NCBI GenBank assembly: GCA_009823505.1
Contig: VZQC01005680.1
Span: 4,770,559 to 4,834,558, forward strand
Direction: 5' to 3'
DNA length: 64,000 nucleotides
Source: Rhizomys pruinosus
Lineage: Eukaryota > Chordata > Mammalia > Rodentia > Spalacidae
In this document: positions 22,262 to 32,979 of the stretch, in pieces
How the letters are laid out: each line of letters opens with the position of its first letter
How positions within the stretch are numbered: position 1 is the first letter of the stretch
Notes under the pieces: model-generated
What the model was told of the DNA's origin: nothing
The model's input: the letters and a program-made list of their open reading frames with translations, nothing else
The model's database searches: none
Made by a program: the position numbers and the translations under genes

Positions 22262-22330
22262 AGAATGTATGTATATATATGCAGGCAATACACTCATACA
22301 CATAAAATAAAAATAATAGATAAAATATTT
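22055..22330 (+). repeat. B2 SINE with (CA)n
   Basis: Sense B2 head (gagacggctcagcagttagg), tagttcccagcacccacgtg box, then a perfect (CA)n at 22217-22257 within the 3' part, and a tail cataaaataaaaataata. Confidence 0.8.
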
Positions 22331-22349
22331 TTTAAAGAAAACAGAATAT

Positions 22350-22570
22350 TGGGCTGGAGAAAGTTCTCAGCAGTTAAGAGTACTTGCTACTCTTGCAGAA
22401 CAGGCCCAAGCACCCACACTGCATCTTACAACCCCTTGTAACTTCAGTGCCAGGGGATTCAATGTCTTCTACTGGTCTCTGCAGGCTCCTACATACATCA
22501 GCACAGAAAAACACACAAACGTGCAGACACATACAGACACAAGTAGTAAGTACATTTTTATAAAAAGCGG
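22350..22570 (+). repeat. B2 SINE, diverged
   Basis: gggctggagaaagttctcag, taagagtacttgctactctt, agtgccaggggattcaatg. Second of three sense B2 in a row. Confidence 0.75.
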
Positions 22571-22621
22571 ATACTTGTATAAGTGGCAGGTAATAGATAT
22601 AAAGAGATAAAGATTAGATAG

Positions 22622-22845
22622 GCGCTAGAGCAATGTACTCAAGAACACTGACTACTCCTGCAGAGGACCCAGGTTCAGTTCCCAGCACCCATATGGCAGC
22701 CAACAACCATCTGTAACTCCAGTACCAGGGGATCTAATGCCCTTTTCTGGCCTCCACAGTTATTATACCAATTGGTTCACTTACATACATGCAAGCAAAG
22801 ACTCATACACATAGAATGAAAATAAATAAGGTTTTAAATCTATAA
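22622..22845 (+). repeat. B2 SINE
   Basis: gactactcctgcagaggacc, gttcagttcccagcaccca, ccagtaccaggggatct, tail gaatgaaaataaataagg. Third of three sense B2 in a row. Confidence 0.8.
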
Positions 22846-22859
22846 AGAACATAGATAAA

Positions 22860-23075
22860 TGAGTAATAAAGTAATAAATACTATAGGTAGAATGATGCTA
22901 GATATTCTTGTAGATAGATATGATGGTTAAATTGATAGATGATGGACATTTATAGTTATTATGGACAGATATTACTTGTAGATAATTATAGATAAGCTAA
23001 ATGATACGAAATAGATGGTAGGTAAGAAAAATGATAATGATACATTGATATTATTCTTAGAGAGAAAAGATACAG
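22860..23075. repeat. GATA-rich degenerate tract
   Basis: Repeated gata, gatag and tagat words without perfect register. Left arm of a GATA domain that resumes at 23697. Confidence 0.6.
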
Positions 23076-23696
23076 CCAGACAGGGACTGCTGAGACATCC
23101 AGCTTGTGTACAGAGCTCCTACTGGGGTTTCAGCCTCTTCAGAGTAATAGACTGACATTGTTGGACTACCCAGGCTGTATCATGGAGACCAGTACAGGAG
23201 GACAAGACAGGATGTGGTGCTTACTGAACCTCATTTGGTGACCATGGGAAGGGAAAACCCCAATGTGGAACACAAGGGCAGAACTGATGGTGTTTTGGGC
23301 TTGCCCAGGAGGAGACTTCAAACATGACATCTTTCATCCTAATTTAAAAAAAGAAAAAGAAAGAAAAATCATAAGCTGAAGATGCTAAAAGATATATGTG
23401 GCATGCATGTATGCATATGTTGGAGTGATACAGATTGGAAGGAACAACAACAACAACAACAACAACAAAAAGACTGGGTCAAAAACTGACTGAAACAGTG
23501 ACTTTCTGCTCAAAACAGTAAACTTCTGCATTGAAAATTTTAAAAGAGACTGAGAAAAATATGAAAAACATGTTTGGCAGAATGCTTGAGCTCTGGGGGG
23601 GTGGGGGGCAAGGAAGGGGAATGGGCCTAGACGTGATTGGAAATTTTGTATGAAATGCACAAAGCCTTAATAAAAATTGGCTTTAAAAAAACAAAA
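23076..23696. other. Unassigned block inside the GATA domain
   Basis: A 600-bp unit splits the GATA tract. It has (AAC)n at about 23445-23466 and ends in ccttaataaaaattggcttt followed by A-runs, which looks like the 3' end of a retroposed RNA (L1-like or other). Plus orientation is likely if so. Confidence 0.35.
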
Positions 23697-24165
23697 AGAT
23701 ACAGATCATAGACAGATGTGGATAGATAGATATTAGAAAGAGACATATACATATTATAGAGATAGATACTATTTATAGTTATATATGATACACACAGATA
23801 TGGTAGATATGTGTAATAGATGATAGATACATAGATGCATAGATATACACATAGATGATGATAGATATTATTTATAGGTAGATATTAGAGATAAGATAGA
23901 TATTGTAGAACACTGATAGATAATGATGGGTAGATAGGTATTATAGATACTCAGATGGTATTATATATAACTTGTATGTTATAGATAGATACATAGATAC
24001 AGAGATACAGAGATAGATACATAGATAGATAATGATGGATAGATAGGTATTACAGATAGATAGATAGATAGATAGATGATAGGTAGTTACACAGATGATA
24101 GATAGGTGATAGATATTATAGATAGATGATACAGGTACACAAACAGGCATGATATACACATGGAT
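23697..24165. repeat. (GATA)n-rich array
   Basis: Imperfect GATA/GATG repeats with a perfect (GATA) core at 24055-24077 and many gatagatac variants. Frames of 90 codons here are low-complexity artefacts. Confidence 0.85.
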
Positions 24166-24487
24166 ACATGCAAGTTTATACATCCACGCATATAAATGTA
24201 TCATGATAAGCATGTTTTCTGTTCATGTATTTTGTATAGACTAGCAGTTACATTTATGGTGTTTACCTTTTTCAACCCTGTGTTGGCATCAGGAAGTGGG
24301 TCAGCCTGAGAGGCTCTGTTGTTCCTGAAAGACGAAATGACTTCAGGTTTAGGACAATGACTGGACATCTTCGAGTGCCTTTGGAGCAGTCTGGAATAGG
24401 ACATTGTAAAGGCTGACAGTAAGAGGGCTCAGGTAAACCTACATTTATGTTTTCAGCCTTGAGGGAGCATGGAATAAAGTTCTCTAG
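24166..24487. other. Unassigned
   Basis: About 320 bases with nothing recognised. Confidence 0.3.
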
Positions 24488-25018
24488 GAGAACGCAAGTG
24501 GTAGAATGGATATATGTTAAAAAGGCATTTATTAGATTTGCTTACACACTACTACCTGGATAGTCTAACAATGGTGGTCTACATGCTGGAGAGGCTGAGA
24601 ACTGCTTCTGAACTCACTTCAGGAGCCTGGGAGCCTGAGCTGTCCCAATCTGGTCCTGAGGACCTGGAGGGTGCCTGGAGACCTGGTTGTCACTCCATGT
24701 TGGAGGCTAAGGAGCTCAGAGTCTGCCATCCTCAGAGGATGGCAGCGATGGTGGCGCTCACCAGCAAGAGCTAAAGGCAAGCAGGCAGAAAGCAAGACTT
24801 TTCTCTGGGAACTCCTACACCTGAGTTTCCACCCAGAAAGTGCCACCCATATTTAGATTAAGTCTCCTCACTTCAATTAATCTAACCAAGAAAATTTCTC
24901 ACAGGCTTGCCCAGAGACAAACCTAATCTATAAACTCCCTCGCTGGCCTGCCCAGAGGCCAGTCTCCTACTTGAGTACAGATCTAGTCAAGTTGAAAACC
25001 CAAGATTAACCATCAGTG
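24488..25018 (-). mobile_element. MaLR/ERVL-type LTR, antisense
   Basis: Same layout as 49384-49865: an atatatgttaaaaaggcatt left part, ctggagaggctgagaactgc, a ccaatctggtcctgaggacc block, and the right end gtcaagttgaaaacccaaga ttaaccatca. These are the complement of an LTR that opens with TGGTTAAT and gtcaacttga. Confidence 0.55.
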
Positions 25019-25944
25019 TATGAGCTGGGTTAAGTACCCCCGGTTTTTAAATAGATACTCCTTGAGTGATTAATGTGCCTACATGCGGAGGCCAGTAGGT
25101 GACACAGAGTAAAGGAGATAGACTCAAATAAACCAGATGTGGCAGGCTTTCATCCTGAGTAGTGCTTTTTACCAGAAACTAATTTCTAAGTGCTTGATAG
25201 AAGATCCAAATCCGAGAGATGGCTGTGATTATAAAGGAAGCGGCAGAGACAAGCAACAACACTGGTTTAGGACTCAGAGGCCCTGAGCCGTGAACGGGGG
25301 AAATGAGCTGCCTGTGGAGCACAGAAAAGGCCAAGAAGACAAATTCTCCCCTTGGTGTCCAGCTGGCCACCCAATTAGTCCACTGACCACCCTGTCAGAT
25401 CCCCCAGCTGCAGAACCTTACGATAATAACTTCGCACTGTTTTAACTCACTACACTGTGCGGCATTTGCTATCACACAAAGAGGTGATTCACATAGGTCT
25501 CAGTGGACATCTTGACATGGCCCAGCAGGGCAGCCCTCCCACCTCATTCTTGCTCTGCTCTGGTTCCCGGAGTCACAGTTAACATTGGCTACTTTGGAAG
25601 TCCATGGAATGATTTCAGTGCTACTCAGAAACAGCAAAGAGGCAAAATAACCAGGAGAGAGAGGATCCAGAAACAAATGAAGCCTGGACAGAATGGGCTG
25701 GCAGGATCAAAGGAGTTAACACATGCAAAATGCTCTCAGCGGTGCCTGGCATGGCACGGTTTTAGCTAGTGTCTTTCTTGTTTTTTGCAAAACATGATTG
25801 AGTTGGCCATGTTACTAACTTCAGGATAGATTGTCACTATTGATCTATGCATGGCCTGTCTTACTTTCATTCATTGGTTAATTAATTAATTCCCTTCAAT
25901 CACCATGGCATACTCCCATTGTCTTCTTTCCTTGCACATCCCTA
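25019..25944. other. Unassigned, non-repetitive-looking
   Basis: Nearly 0.9 kb free of SINE, LTR and simple repeats, with moderate GC. Short frames (63-88 codons) have no motif. A good candidate for unique or conserved non-coding sequence. A small (TTAA)n patch lies near 25877. Confidence 0.35.
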
Positions 25945-26062
25945 GTCCCAGCATTCCTAATAGTCACTATGTGGACCAGGCTGCCTTCAGTCTCACAGAC
26001 ATCAGTGTGCCTTTGCCTCCCAAGGGCTTGGGATTAAAGGTGTGCACCACCACACCTGGCAT
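25945..26062 (-). repeat. B1 SINE fragment, antisense
   Basis: actatgtggaccaggctgcc, gcctttgcctcccaagggct, gattaaaggtgtgcaccacc. The A-tail side is missing or diverged. Confidence 0.75.
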
Positions 26063-26089
26063 CAATATTTTTTTTTTTAAAGAAGACTC

Positions 26090-26690
26090 ATGAAGTATTT
26101 AAAAATGCCTCAGGATGCTCAGAAAATTTACGAGACTTATTGCCCACCAGAATGAGATGATAAGACCTTGTTGCTGGATACACCACACACTTCAGTTGTA
26201 AGACCTAAGAAATTAAGCTGGAACTTGAGATAGAAGCTTCTTCCCCGAGAGCTAGTGGTCTTGGTGCAGTAGGTGCTCTGTTGGATACTGGAAGGGAAAA
26301 TGCCTCAACTGTCCTGCCCAGCTGGGAACCTTGTATGCTGCAATACTGGCCTGCTAAAGCAGGGTGTGCCCACTGATAGTGGCGTGAATGTAATGGAGAT
26401 AGCCAAATGACTTCTGATTAGATTTGAAGTGCTACTTCACAGGAGGGAATTTGTGCCTGGGGCTATCTATCACTTTGGTCAAAAGCCCATGACTAGGAAA
26501 TTCATAGGCCAGGAGGTGCATGGAATCCACTACTGTTGTCTTGCTAATGGACATGATGTCAAGCTGTCTTCCAAGTATTTACGGTCCTACTCCCAGAGGA
26601 TGGCTACTCTCAGCCTGAGTCATCAGATTTTTCTGGTGGTAGCAAGTTACTGTTAATGGTTAATACAGAGACTCATAGTTAAAATCCTGG
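26090..26690 (+). repeat. Old L1 3' UTR fragment
   Basis: Blocks gtgaatgtaatggagatagc, agtgctacttcacaggaggg and ggttaatacagagactcata align in order with the L1 3' UTR at 54140-54440. Sense orientation, no ORF2 left. Confidence 0.5.
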
Positions 26691-26692
26691 AG

Positions 26693-26860
26693 CGGGGTGT
26701 GGGGGTGCACACCTTTAATCCCAGCACTCAGGAGACAGAGTCAGGTGGATCTCTGTGAATTCAAGGTCTACATAGGGAGTTCTGGGCCAACTGAGGCTAC
26801 AGGGAAAGTCTGTCTCAAAAAGAAAAAAAAGAAAACAAAACAACAACAACAAAAACAGTG
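26693..26860 (+). repeat. B1 SINE
   Basis: gcggggtgtgggggtgcaca, tttaatcccagcactcagga, a gaaagtctgtctcaaaaag end and an A-rich tail with (CAA)n to 26858. Confidence 0.8.
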
Positions 26861-27509
26861 GCTTATATTTTTGCTTTATTGTTTTGAAAATAAGTATTAC
26901 ATAATGTTTGGACTACTTATTTTTGAGGAAATAGACAAGCAAGATTTCCTCTCTACTTGAAAATTTTATCAATAAACCCCTTCATGTAGAAACTGCTCAG
27001 AAATATGCTTGAAATGTTGTAATGTCTCGGTAAATCAGTNAAAAGCTAAGAATAAGTGATTGTTGAATGCTTAGTCCTAAATGGAACATCTAAGGCTCAG
27101 GGAACATTGCAGTAGAGGTATTAAAAATAATCAAATAGCTGGAGAATGGAAAGAAACACTGTGATATTACAGGAATTAACCTGAGACTGACCTGGCCCAG
27201 TGAAAGGATTCTCACCTACTTAGAAAGCAGAGGAAGTTTATTCTTTATTACACTCGGGCCTCACAATGGGCTAATATGCTCCAGAAATTGAAGATCAGAA
27301 CAGAAAGACATACAGGTTTTCACAGGATCAGCACAATCTCAGCCATCTTAACAAATAAGACATTGTAGCAGCTGTTCCCTCCAAGCACTGTAAGAGGCAG
27401 CGTTCTTCAATGTGCTCCCAGACCGTGGATTTTATCATTTTTTCTCTCCTGTCCTGTGACAGCGAAAGCTTAAAGTAGAGGCTTATAAGGCTAAACACTT
27501 AATTTCTGT
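26861..27509. other. Unassigned; contains one N
   Basis: No gene or repeat recognised. Position 27040 is an undetermined base. Confidence 0.3.
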
Positions 27510-27757
27510 TTTTTTAATTTTATTTATTTATTTAATTATTTATTTATTTATTTTTATGTATGTGAATGTACTGTCTGCATGCAGGTTTGTGCACCTGTGT
27601 TGTGCAATGCAGCGGAGGTCAGAAGAGAGTGTCGGATTCCCCTGGAACTGGAGTTAAAGACAGTTCTCAGCCGCAATGTGGGTGCTGAGTATCGAACCCA
27701 GGTCCTCTGCAAGAGCAGTCAGCACTCTTAACCGCTAGGCCATCTCTCCAGCCCCTA
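27510..27757 (-). repeat. B2 SINE, antisense
   Basis: Tail complement with (ATTT)n at 27522-27557, then tgaatgtactgtctgcatgc, ctggaactggagttaaagac and ctaggccatctctccagccc. Possible decayed TSD: aggctaaacacttaa (near 27489) and aggctaaatatgtaa (near 27757). Confidence 0.85.
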
Positions 27758-27857
27758 GGCTAAATATGTAAACTCACTATTACAAAGTTCTAACTATGAC
27801 TTCTACATATATCAACAAGCATACTCATTATAAGGACATAAGGTTCTTATCAAATGT

Positions 27858-28073
27858 GGGGAGATGGCTCAGTGGTTAAGAGCACTGGCTGCTCTTACAG
27901 AGGACCCAGGTTGGTTCCCAGCACCCACCTGGCAGCTAACAACTATCCGTAACTCTGGTTCCAGGGGAATCTGATGCCTTCTTCTGGCCTCCTCGGGTAC
28001 TACACCACACAGGCACATATGCAGAAAATGGACTCATACATAAATAAAAATAATCAATAAAATTTTTTTTAAA
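27858..28073 (+). repeat. B2 SINE
   Basis: ggggagatggctcagtggtt, gaggacccaggttggttccc, ctggttccaggggaatctg, tail aataaaaataatcaataaa. Confidence 0.85.
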
Positions 28074-28159
28074 TATATTTGTTAGGGACCCTGAACCTCT
28101 TTGTTTTTTCCCCAGAAGCTCCCTGCTTCTTATTTTGATTTCTCCCCATAACCCCCCTT

Positions 28160-28330
28160 TTTAAATTTTTATTTATTTATTTATTTTATGTGTATGAATG
28201 TACTGTCTGCATGCAGGTCTGTGCACCCGTGTCATGCAATGGTGAGGAGGTCAGAAGAGGGTGTTGGATTCCTCTGGAACTGGAGTTAAAGATGGTTCTC
28301 AGCCACCATGTGGGTGCCAGGGATTGACCC
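28160..28330 (-). repeat. B2 SINE cut by a retroviral LTR
   Basis: Antisense B2 from its tail complement (28160-28195) through gtgtatgaatgtactgtctg to gggtgccagggattgaccc. It stops exactly at the first base of the LTR at 28331; the missing head is not found at the far side of the retrovirus within this window. Confidence 0.85.
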
Positions 28331-28751
28331 TGTCCACGGGTCATGTAACGTCAGGTACCCGAGGAGGACCCCAAAACCTGTAAAGATTAAGCGAGAGAGA
28401 AGATCGAGACTTTGCAAAGGTTGTCAAAGTCTACTTTATTGAGCAAAGACAGCAGTATATATTTAGCAAAAGGCGGGAAGAATCAGGAAGAGGGGAGGGG
28501 GTAGAAAGTAGCTCTTGTAAAAAGTTAAAAGTTTATCGGGTGGGCTGCTTGCACCAGCAGAGATTGTTTGCTTGTGATAAGCTTCCTCTGCGGGCTGCTG
28601 GGTCCAGCAGAAGCTGTTTGTTTGTGATAAGCTTCCTCCAGAGCATCAGGTATGCAGGCGGGAAGCTTCTCTGCACGTCTGCACCTTTAGGGAACAGGTC
28701 TGAAGTTATTTCAGAGTTAACCCTTTATGAACAGGCTCAGAGCTCCTCACA
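28331..28751 (-). mobile_element. ERV 3' LTR
   Basis: A 421-bp LTR read on the minus strand from TGTGAGGAGCTC (28751) to CCGTGGACA (28331), with inverted TGT/ACA ends. In sense order it has U3, a TATA-like ctaaatatatactgc, the polyadenylation signal caataaag and a U5 part. A polypurine tract lies directly upstream at 28752-28765. Two copies of the block gataagcttcctc sit in U3 about 60 bases apart (28577 and 28628), a short internal duplication. It belongs with the env remnant at 29003-29368. Confidence 0.85.
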
Positions 28752-28765
28752 TATCCCCCTTCTTT
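28752..28765 (-). promoter_or_regulatory. Retroviral polypurine tract
   Basis: Minus-strand aaagaagggggata directly abuts the LTR start TGTGAGG. This is where plus-strand DNA synthesis is primed in retroviruses, and it fixes the LTR boundary and orientation. Confidence 0.85.
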
Positions 28766-29002
28766 ACATTAAGAAGGCTCGGGGAGATATCCAGGTAGAG
28801 TGGCACCACCAGCCGATTATGTGGCCGTCCCTGTCTTAGGTTCGACCTATACTAGACCCTCTTCCTTACCCATCTCTGGACACCCTGTTATCCTCAGGGC
28901 TCCTGTCTTAGGTTGGTAAGAGGGGAGAGGAAGTTGCCCATCTTTGGGGTGGCCACCTGGACTGGAACAGGCTAGCCTTCTCTATAGCCTGGGGACGATA
29001 AT

Positions 29003-29368
29003 TTACAAGGAGCGAAAATCAAGCCGAATGGCAGGTGCAGGAACAGTGGCAGAGGATGGGCGAGCAGGCACAGTGTTTTCATTAGCTTCTTCTTCGATGG
29101 CCAAGCGATGGTAATGGACTTGGGCTGTAAGTGAGGAGTCTATTTGGGACTTAATAAAATTGGTTAATCGATTAAGCGACCATGGCCCAAATGAAATTAG
29201 CAGGATCAATCCAAGGACAGGTCCCAAGAGACCAGGTAATAAGGTGGACCACCAAAAAGAAGTGGAAAACCAATTTTTATACCAGAATTTTTGTTGTTTG
29301 TGTCTTTTTTCTTTTTGTAAGCTATTTTTTACTAATCCCATCATCAACGTCTCCAATTGTGATTTTTA
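29003..29368 (-). pseudogene. ERV env transmembrane subunit, C-terminal remnant
   Basis: About 120 codons open on the minus strand, bounded upstream by a stop near 29367. The order is that of a gammaretrovirus-like TM end: a membrane-proximal part with aromatic residues (WFSTSFWWSTLL), a hydrophobic span (LLGPVLGLILLISFGPW), then the characteristic LNRLTNFIKSQID and a cytoplasmic tail. A 250-bp 3' UTR separates it from the polypurine tract. The surface subunit, fusion peptide and immunosuppressive region are not present next to it, so it is a truncated remnant, not a domesticated full env. Class assignment is by motif only. Confidence 0.8.
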
Positions 29369-29431
29369 ATATTTTTAAAATTTAAACCGGCACTGGGAGC
29401 TGGATCGTCAGCACTGGGATCTAGGCTGGTT

Positions 29432-29521
29432 CTCGTAAGTTTCTGAGATAAGCAAGCTGTACTCATAAATTCCTGAGGTTAGTAAGTTGCTCTGGTAAAC
29501 TCAGGAGATAAGCAAGTTAGT
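29432..29521. repeat. Three degenerate 30-bp tandem units
   Basis: ctcgtaagtttctgagataa (29432), ctcataaattcctgaggtta (29462) and ctggtaaactcaggagataa (29492) repeat at exactly 30 bases, each followed by a gcaag or gtaag block. It lies just upstream of the env remnant in ERV sense. Confidence 0.75.
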
Positions 29522-30183
29522 AATTTTAACAGCTTTGGCTCCCAGCATACACAGGAGAAGCTTCTGGGTCTCCTCATATGCTCTCAGCTGAAGAAAGGAC
29601 CAAGTGTAAGCTATGGCAGACCTTCAAGGTCTGTAGGTTCCCACTAGCAAGTGCTCTGTATCACTTAGTTGAGTAGTGCAGAGGACAAAGTTCTAGAGAG
29701 GGACAATCAGACAAGGTACACACTAAGCTCAGGAATTTGGTGATACTATAAAAAACACGATGGAAATACAAAATCCATCATAATTAAGATGCCAGGCACA
29801 GGCCCTACTTAACATAACTGTTAGTTAAGGGTGAAACAGACATTTAGTAAAACAATCCAACATTTGGTGACTTGGAGTACAAAAGTGTTTTAATGGAGTT
29901 TATTAAAAATGTCATATGTCTATGCTAGCTGTCTGTGTGTTACTGTTTCTCATGGCTCTGATGTTTTTCATGTTCGTGTTTCTCTCTGTGGTTGTTCCTG
30001 TTAAAGTGGCCACTTCAAAGTTTTTTTTTTTCCTTCTTCATTCTATATTGTGCACATAGATTAAGTTTACTTTTGACATGCTCTTAAACTTTTCAAAGGC
30101 CAATTTGAACCACCGGGTTCCTAAGTTCCTACAAAAATTCTAAACTGGTTTCTAAAGGTTTTATTTGTTATTGTTGATATTTT
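29522..30183. other. Unassigned, possible ERV interior
   Basis: No recognisable coding motif on either strand. Continuous with the env remnant, so it could be decayed retroviral interior. Confidence 0.3.
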
Positions 30184-30301
30184 GTGAGTGGTGGCACACA
30201 CCCTTTAATCCTAGCCCTTGGAGGAAGAGCAGGGGACTCAAAGTAAGACCTGGTCTGCAAGTCGAGTCCAGGACAGCTGGGGCTACAGGGAGACCTTTCG
30301 G

Positions 30302-30330
<29 letters not shown>
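30184..30330 (+). repeat. B1 SINE with long A-tail
   Basis: gtgagtggtggcacacaccc, tttaatcctagcccttgga, agctggggctacagggagac and a run of about 28 A at 30302-30330. Confidence 0.85.
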
Positions 30331-30332
<2 letters not shown>

Positions 30333-32979
30333 AGGGACCTGTGGGTCTTGGAGACCAGTTTGATAAGCTAAAATCTCTGCAAGATGGAAAATTAACACTT
30401 TAAGGAAGCTATGTTCCAGGAGGAATTGTTTTTGATGTATGGCAGTGTTTGTTGACTGTGGCTGTGGTTTTGCCGTGGCTTGTTTGCGTTTCAAGTTGTG
30501 GCATGGAAAAGTTTAGCATCTCCAAATCAGTAAAGGCTGGGCTAAGGATAACAGCAGAGAAAATTCTCCTTTGACTGGTGGTGAGCCTGTGGTGGCGCTG
30601 ATGGAGAAGTGGGCTGTGTGCCAAGACCCTTTCTCTGATAGGCTTTGAGAAGCTTGCATTCTCTTGTGGGTTTTCACCCACTCGGAGCGGACGATTATGC
30701 AGCCCGTGAGTGCTAGTTTGGCTTCCCTGGATTGGGGGCATCTGTTGTTTCCCGGCATTGCCCAGGTGTGTGGGTATTCCGGATGAGTAAGGAGATATTC
30801 GATGAGAAAAGATGCCCGTAGACAGCCCTTCTCCCATCAATTGCCTTCTAGAGGTTTTAAAATGTGTAAAATTTGCCCTCGACCTGGGGTCCTGGTCTCT
30901 CCCTCCTTCTGGCCACAGTTCATGGTGGGGAAGGTCACAGAGGCCGGAAGGACAGGCATGCCCGCAGAGACATTTTGCAGCAAACATTCCATAAAGGTGT
31001 TCCTAAAGGCTTTATGCTGCAAATTGAGCTTGTGGATTCTGGGCTTGTGTGGTGGGCCACGCCTTTACCAAACAATGTCTGTGAGTTCTTGGCTGCCTAG
31101 TCTACATTTTTTTCATGTAGCTGTTTGTCGTAGATAACTCGGGTTAATCTAGTCATTGTGTTTTAAAAGTGCAGCCTTGAATTCCAATCCTCCGGATCCG
31201 GAGACAGACTGTGGACCTCCACCCTACCAAGCTGTATCAATTAAATTCAATCAGTACACATCTCAGCATGTTTAACTTAAAGTCTAGAAGAATTTACAGG
31301 CCTTGAATTCTAACAAAACAAACTTGGTCCGATAAATTGTCTTTTTTTAAGAAACGTTGGTAAAGGTCTCTTTAATAACGTATAAATTGAATTTGGATTT
31401 TATTTAAATAAGAAATGTCTTAAATAAAACTGTATTTTAACAGGAATGTTTTCGCTTCTTTAGGCCCATCTTCAAGCTGTGTGTATGTGTGAGTGAGTGG
31501 TGAATTCCGCTTTCAATTTATTAGTATCTACAGGTTTAAATCTATTTAACTAACTATTAACAAAAAAGATTCGATTCATAAAAAATGTTTGCTTTATACC
31601 CCTAGGTAACTAAGTTATTCTAATTTTTAGAGTTTTAGTATAGGTTATATTATTATTATATTAAATTGATTGTTTGGGTTTGATGTATAGATTATGGTTT
31701 AAATGAATTATTAATGTAATTGATAAAATTCACTATGGATAATTGTTTTCATTGTTGGCTGCTATTTTTGACTATTAATTCAGTTCTGAATTGACTGTTC
31801 TAACTATAATGTGTATTTAATGGCGTATTATATATAATTAAAATATAATAATTAATAATGGTTACTAATTGTTGTTATTATAAATAATTATTATTTTTCC
31901 AAAGTCCCTTAATAGCAAGACAAGATGGATCATTTCAAGACTACAAACAACTTTGGCCTGTCTACTTTTGGAAATCAATCTTTAGATTTGTAAATAATGA
32001 TAGGGTCAGTTAGGCTAGCAGAAGGACAGCTTAGGAGTAGATTGACCAGAAGGGACAGGATATGGGAAGAAATAGTAAACTTTAGGTATAGTTCATTAAA
32101 GGCAAGTGGTTACAAATGGGCCTAAGACTGGCATATGGATCTCAGCCGTTTTATGAGTTACTAGAACATTTATTCTAATTATGTAAAAATAACCCATAAC
32201 AAATTATAAAAATTTCATGTTTTTCTTATGGACATTCCAAACGATATGTCTTTTTCTTACTACAGTATACCATACAAATCTTTCTTATCGGTTTATATGA
32301 TGTTGTATGTGTGTATGTATGTATGTGCGTGCACACTGTGTATGGATGATTGTACTTTGTGTTCTAAGTTTTATGCTTAATAGACACATGATATATATAA
32401 AAAACATTGCACTCTAAGTTGAACTGGCCCTCTCCATCTTAAGACGCAAATTTTATTAAACTATTAATTCAAGATGTAATGATGGTAAACACAACTTCTC
32501 ATGGGACATATCTAGCCAATCTTTAATTGATTGATAGACCAGATAACTATAAAAAATATATTATATTTTTATTAAGAACTAGATCTTAAAAAATCTTTAA
32601 AGTAGGTATTTTCAGGTCAGGCCTAGAAAAGGCCAAAAACTTGGAAAATAGACGCTATTATAATCCACCTTGCTAAGGTTTACAGTTTAAAATGGTAATG
32701 CATTTAAACTAATTGGAAATAAAAGATGTTAATTGCTTTAGTATTGATCTGTGTTGAATTTCCAACAATGACTTTGAGATTAAGGCACAACAGTGGTCAT
32801 CTGTATTTCTGTGTTTATACCGTATCACCTTGTAACATTTTCCTTTACTTTAGAGAATAATATTGAGAAAAAGTCTGAGTTTACTTCCCATAAAACATCA
32901 GTCAAGAATAAAGAGTTTGGTAATTTGATAAAACTTACACCTTGGTATTCTATAATACATTTAGTCATCTATTGATCAA
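30331..32979. other. Unrecognised 2.6 kb, AT-rich on the right
   Basis: 30410-31180 is GC-richer and has a 192-codon minus frame (30987-30409) plus overlapping frames in other phases; I recognise no domain and overlapping open frames argue against a real gene. 31200-32980 is strongly AT-rich with no SINE at all, unusual for this window. It could be a further part of the repeat at 32980-34436 or ERV interior. Confidence 0.35.

Noticed and set aside
29003..29368. Domesticated (syncytin-like) env gene
   Set aside because: Only the last part of TM is present; surface subunit, cleavage site and fusion peptide are absent nearby.
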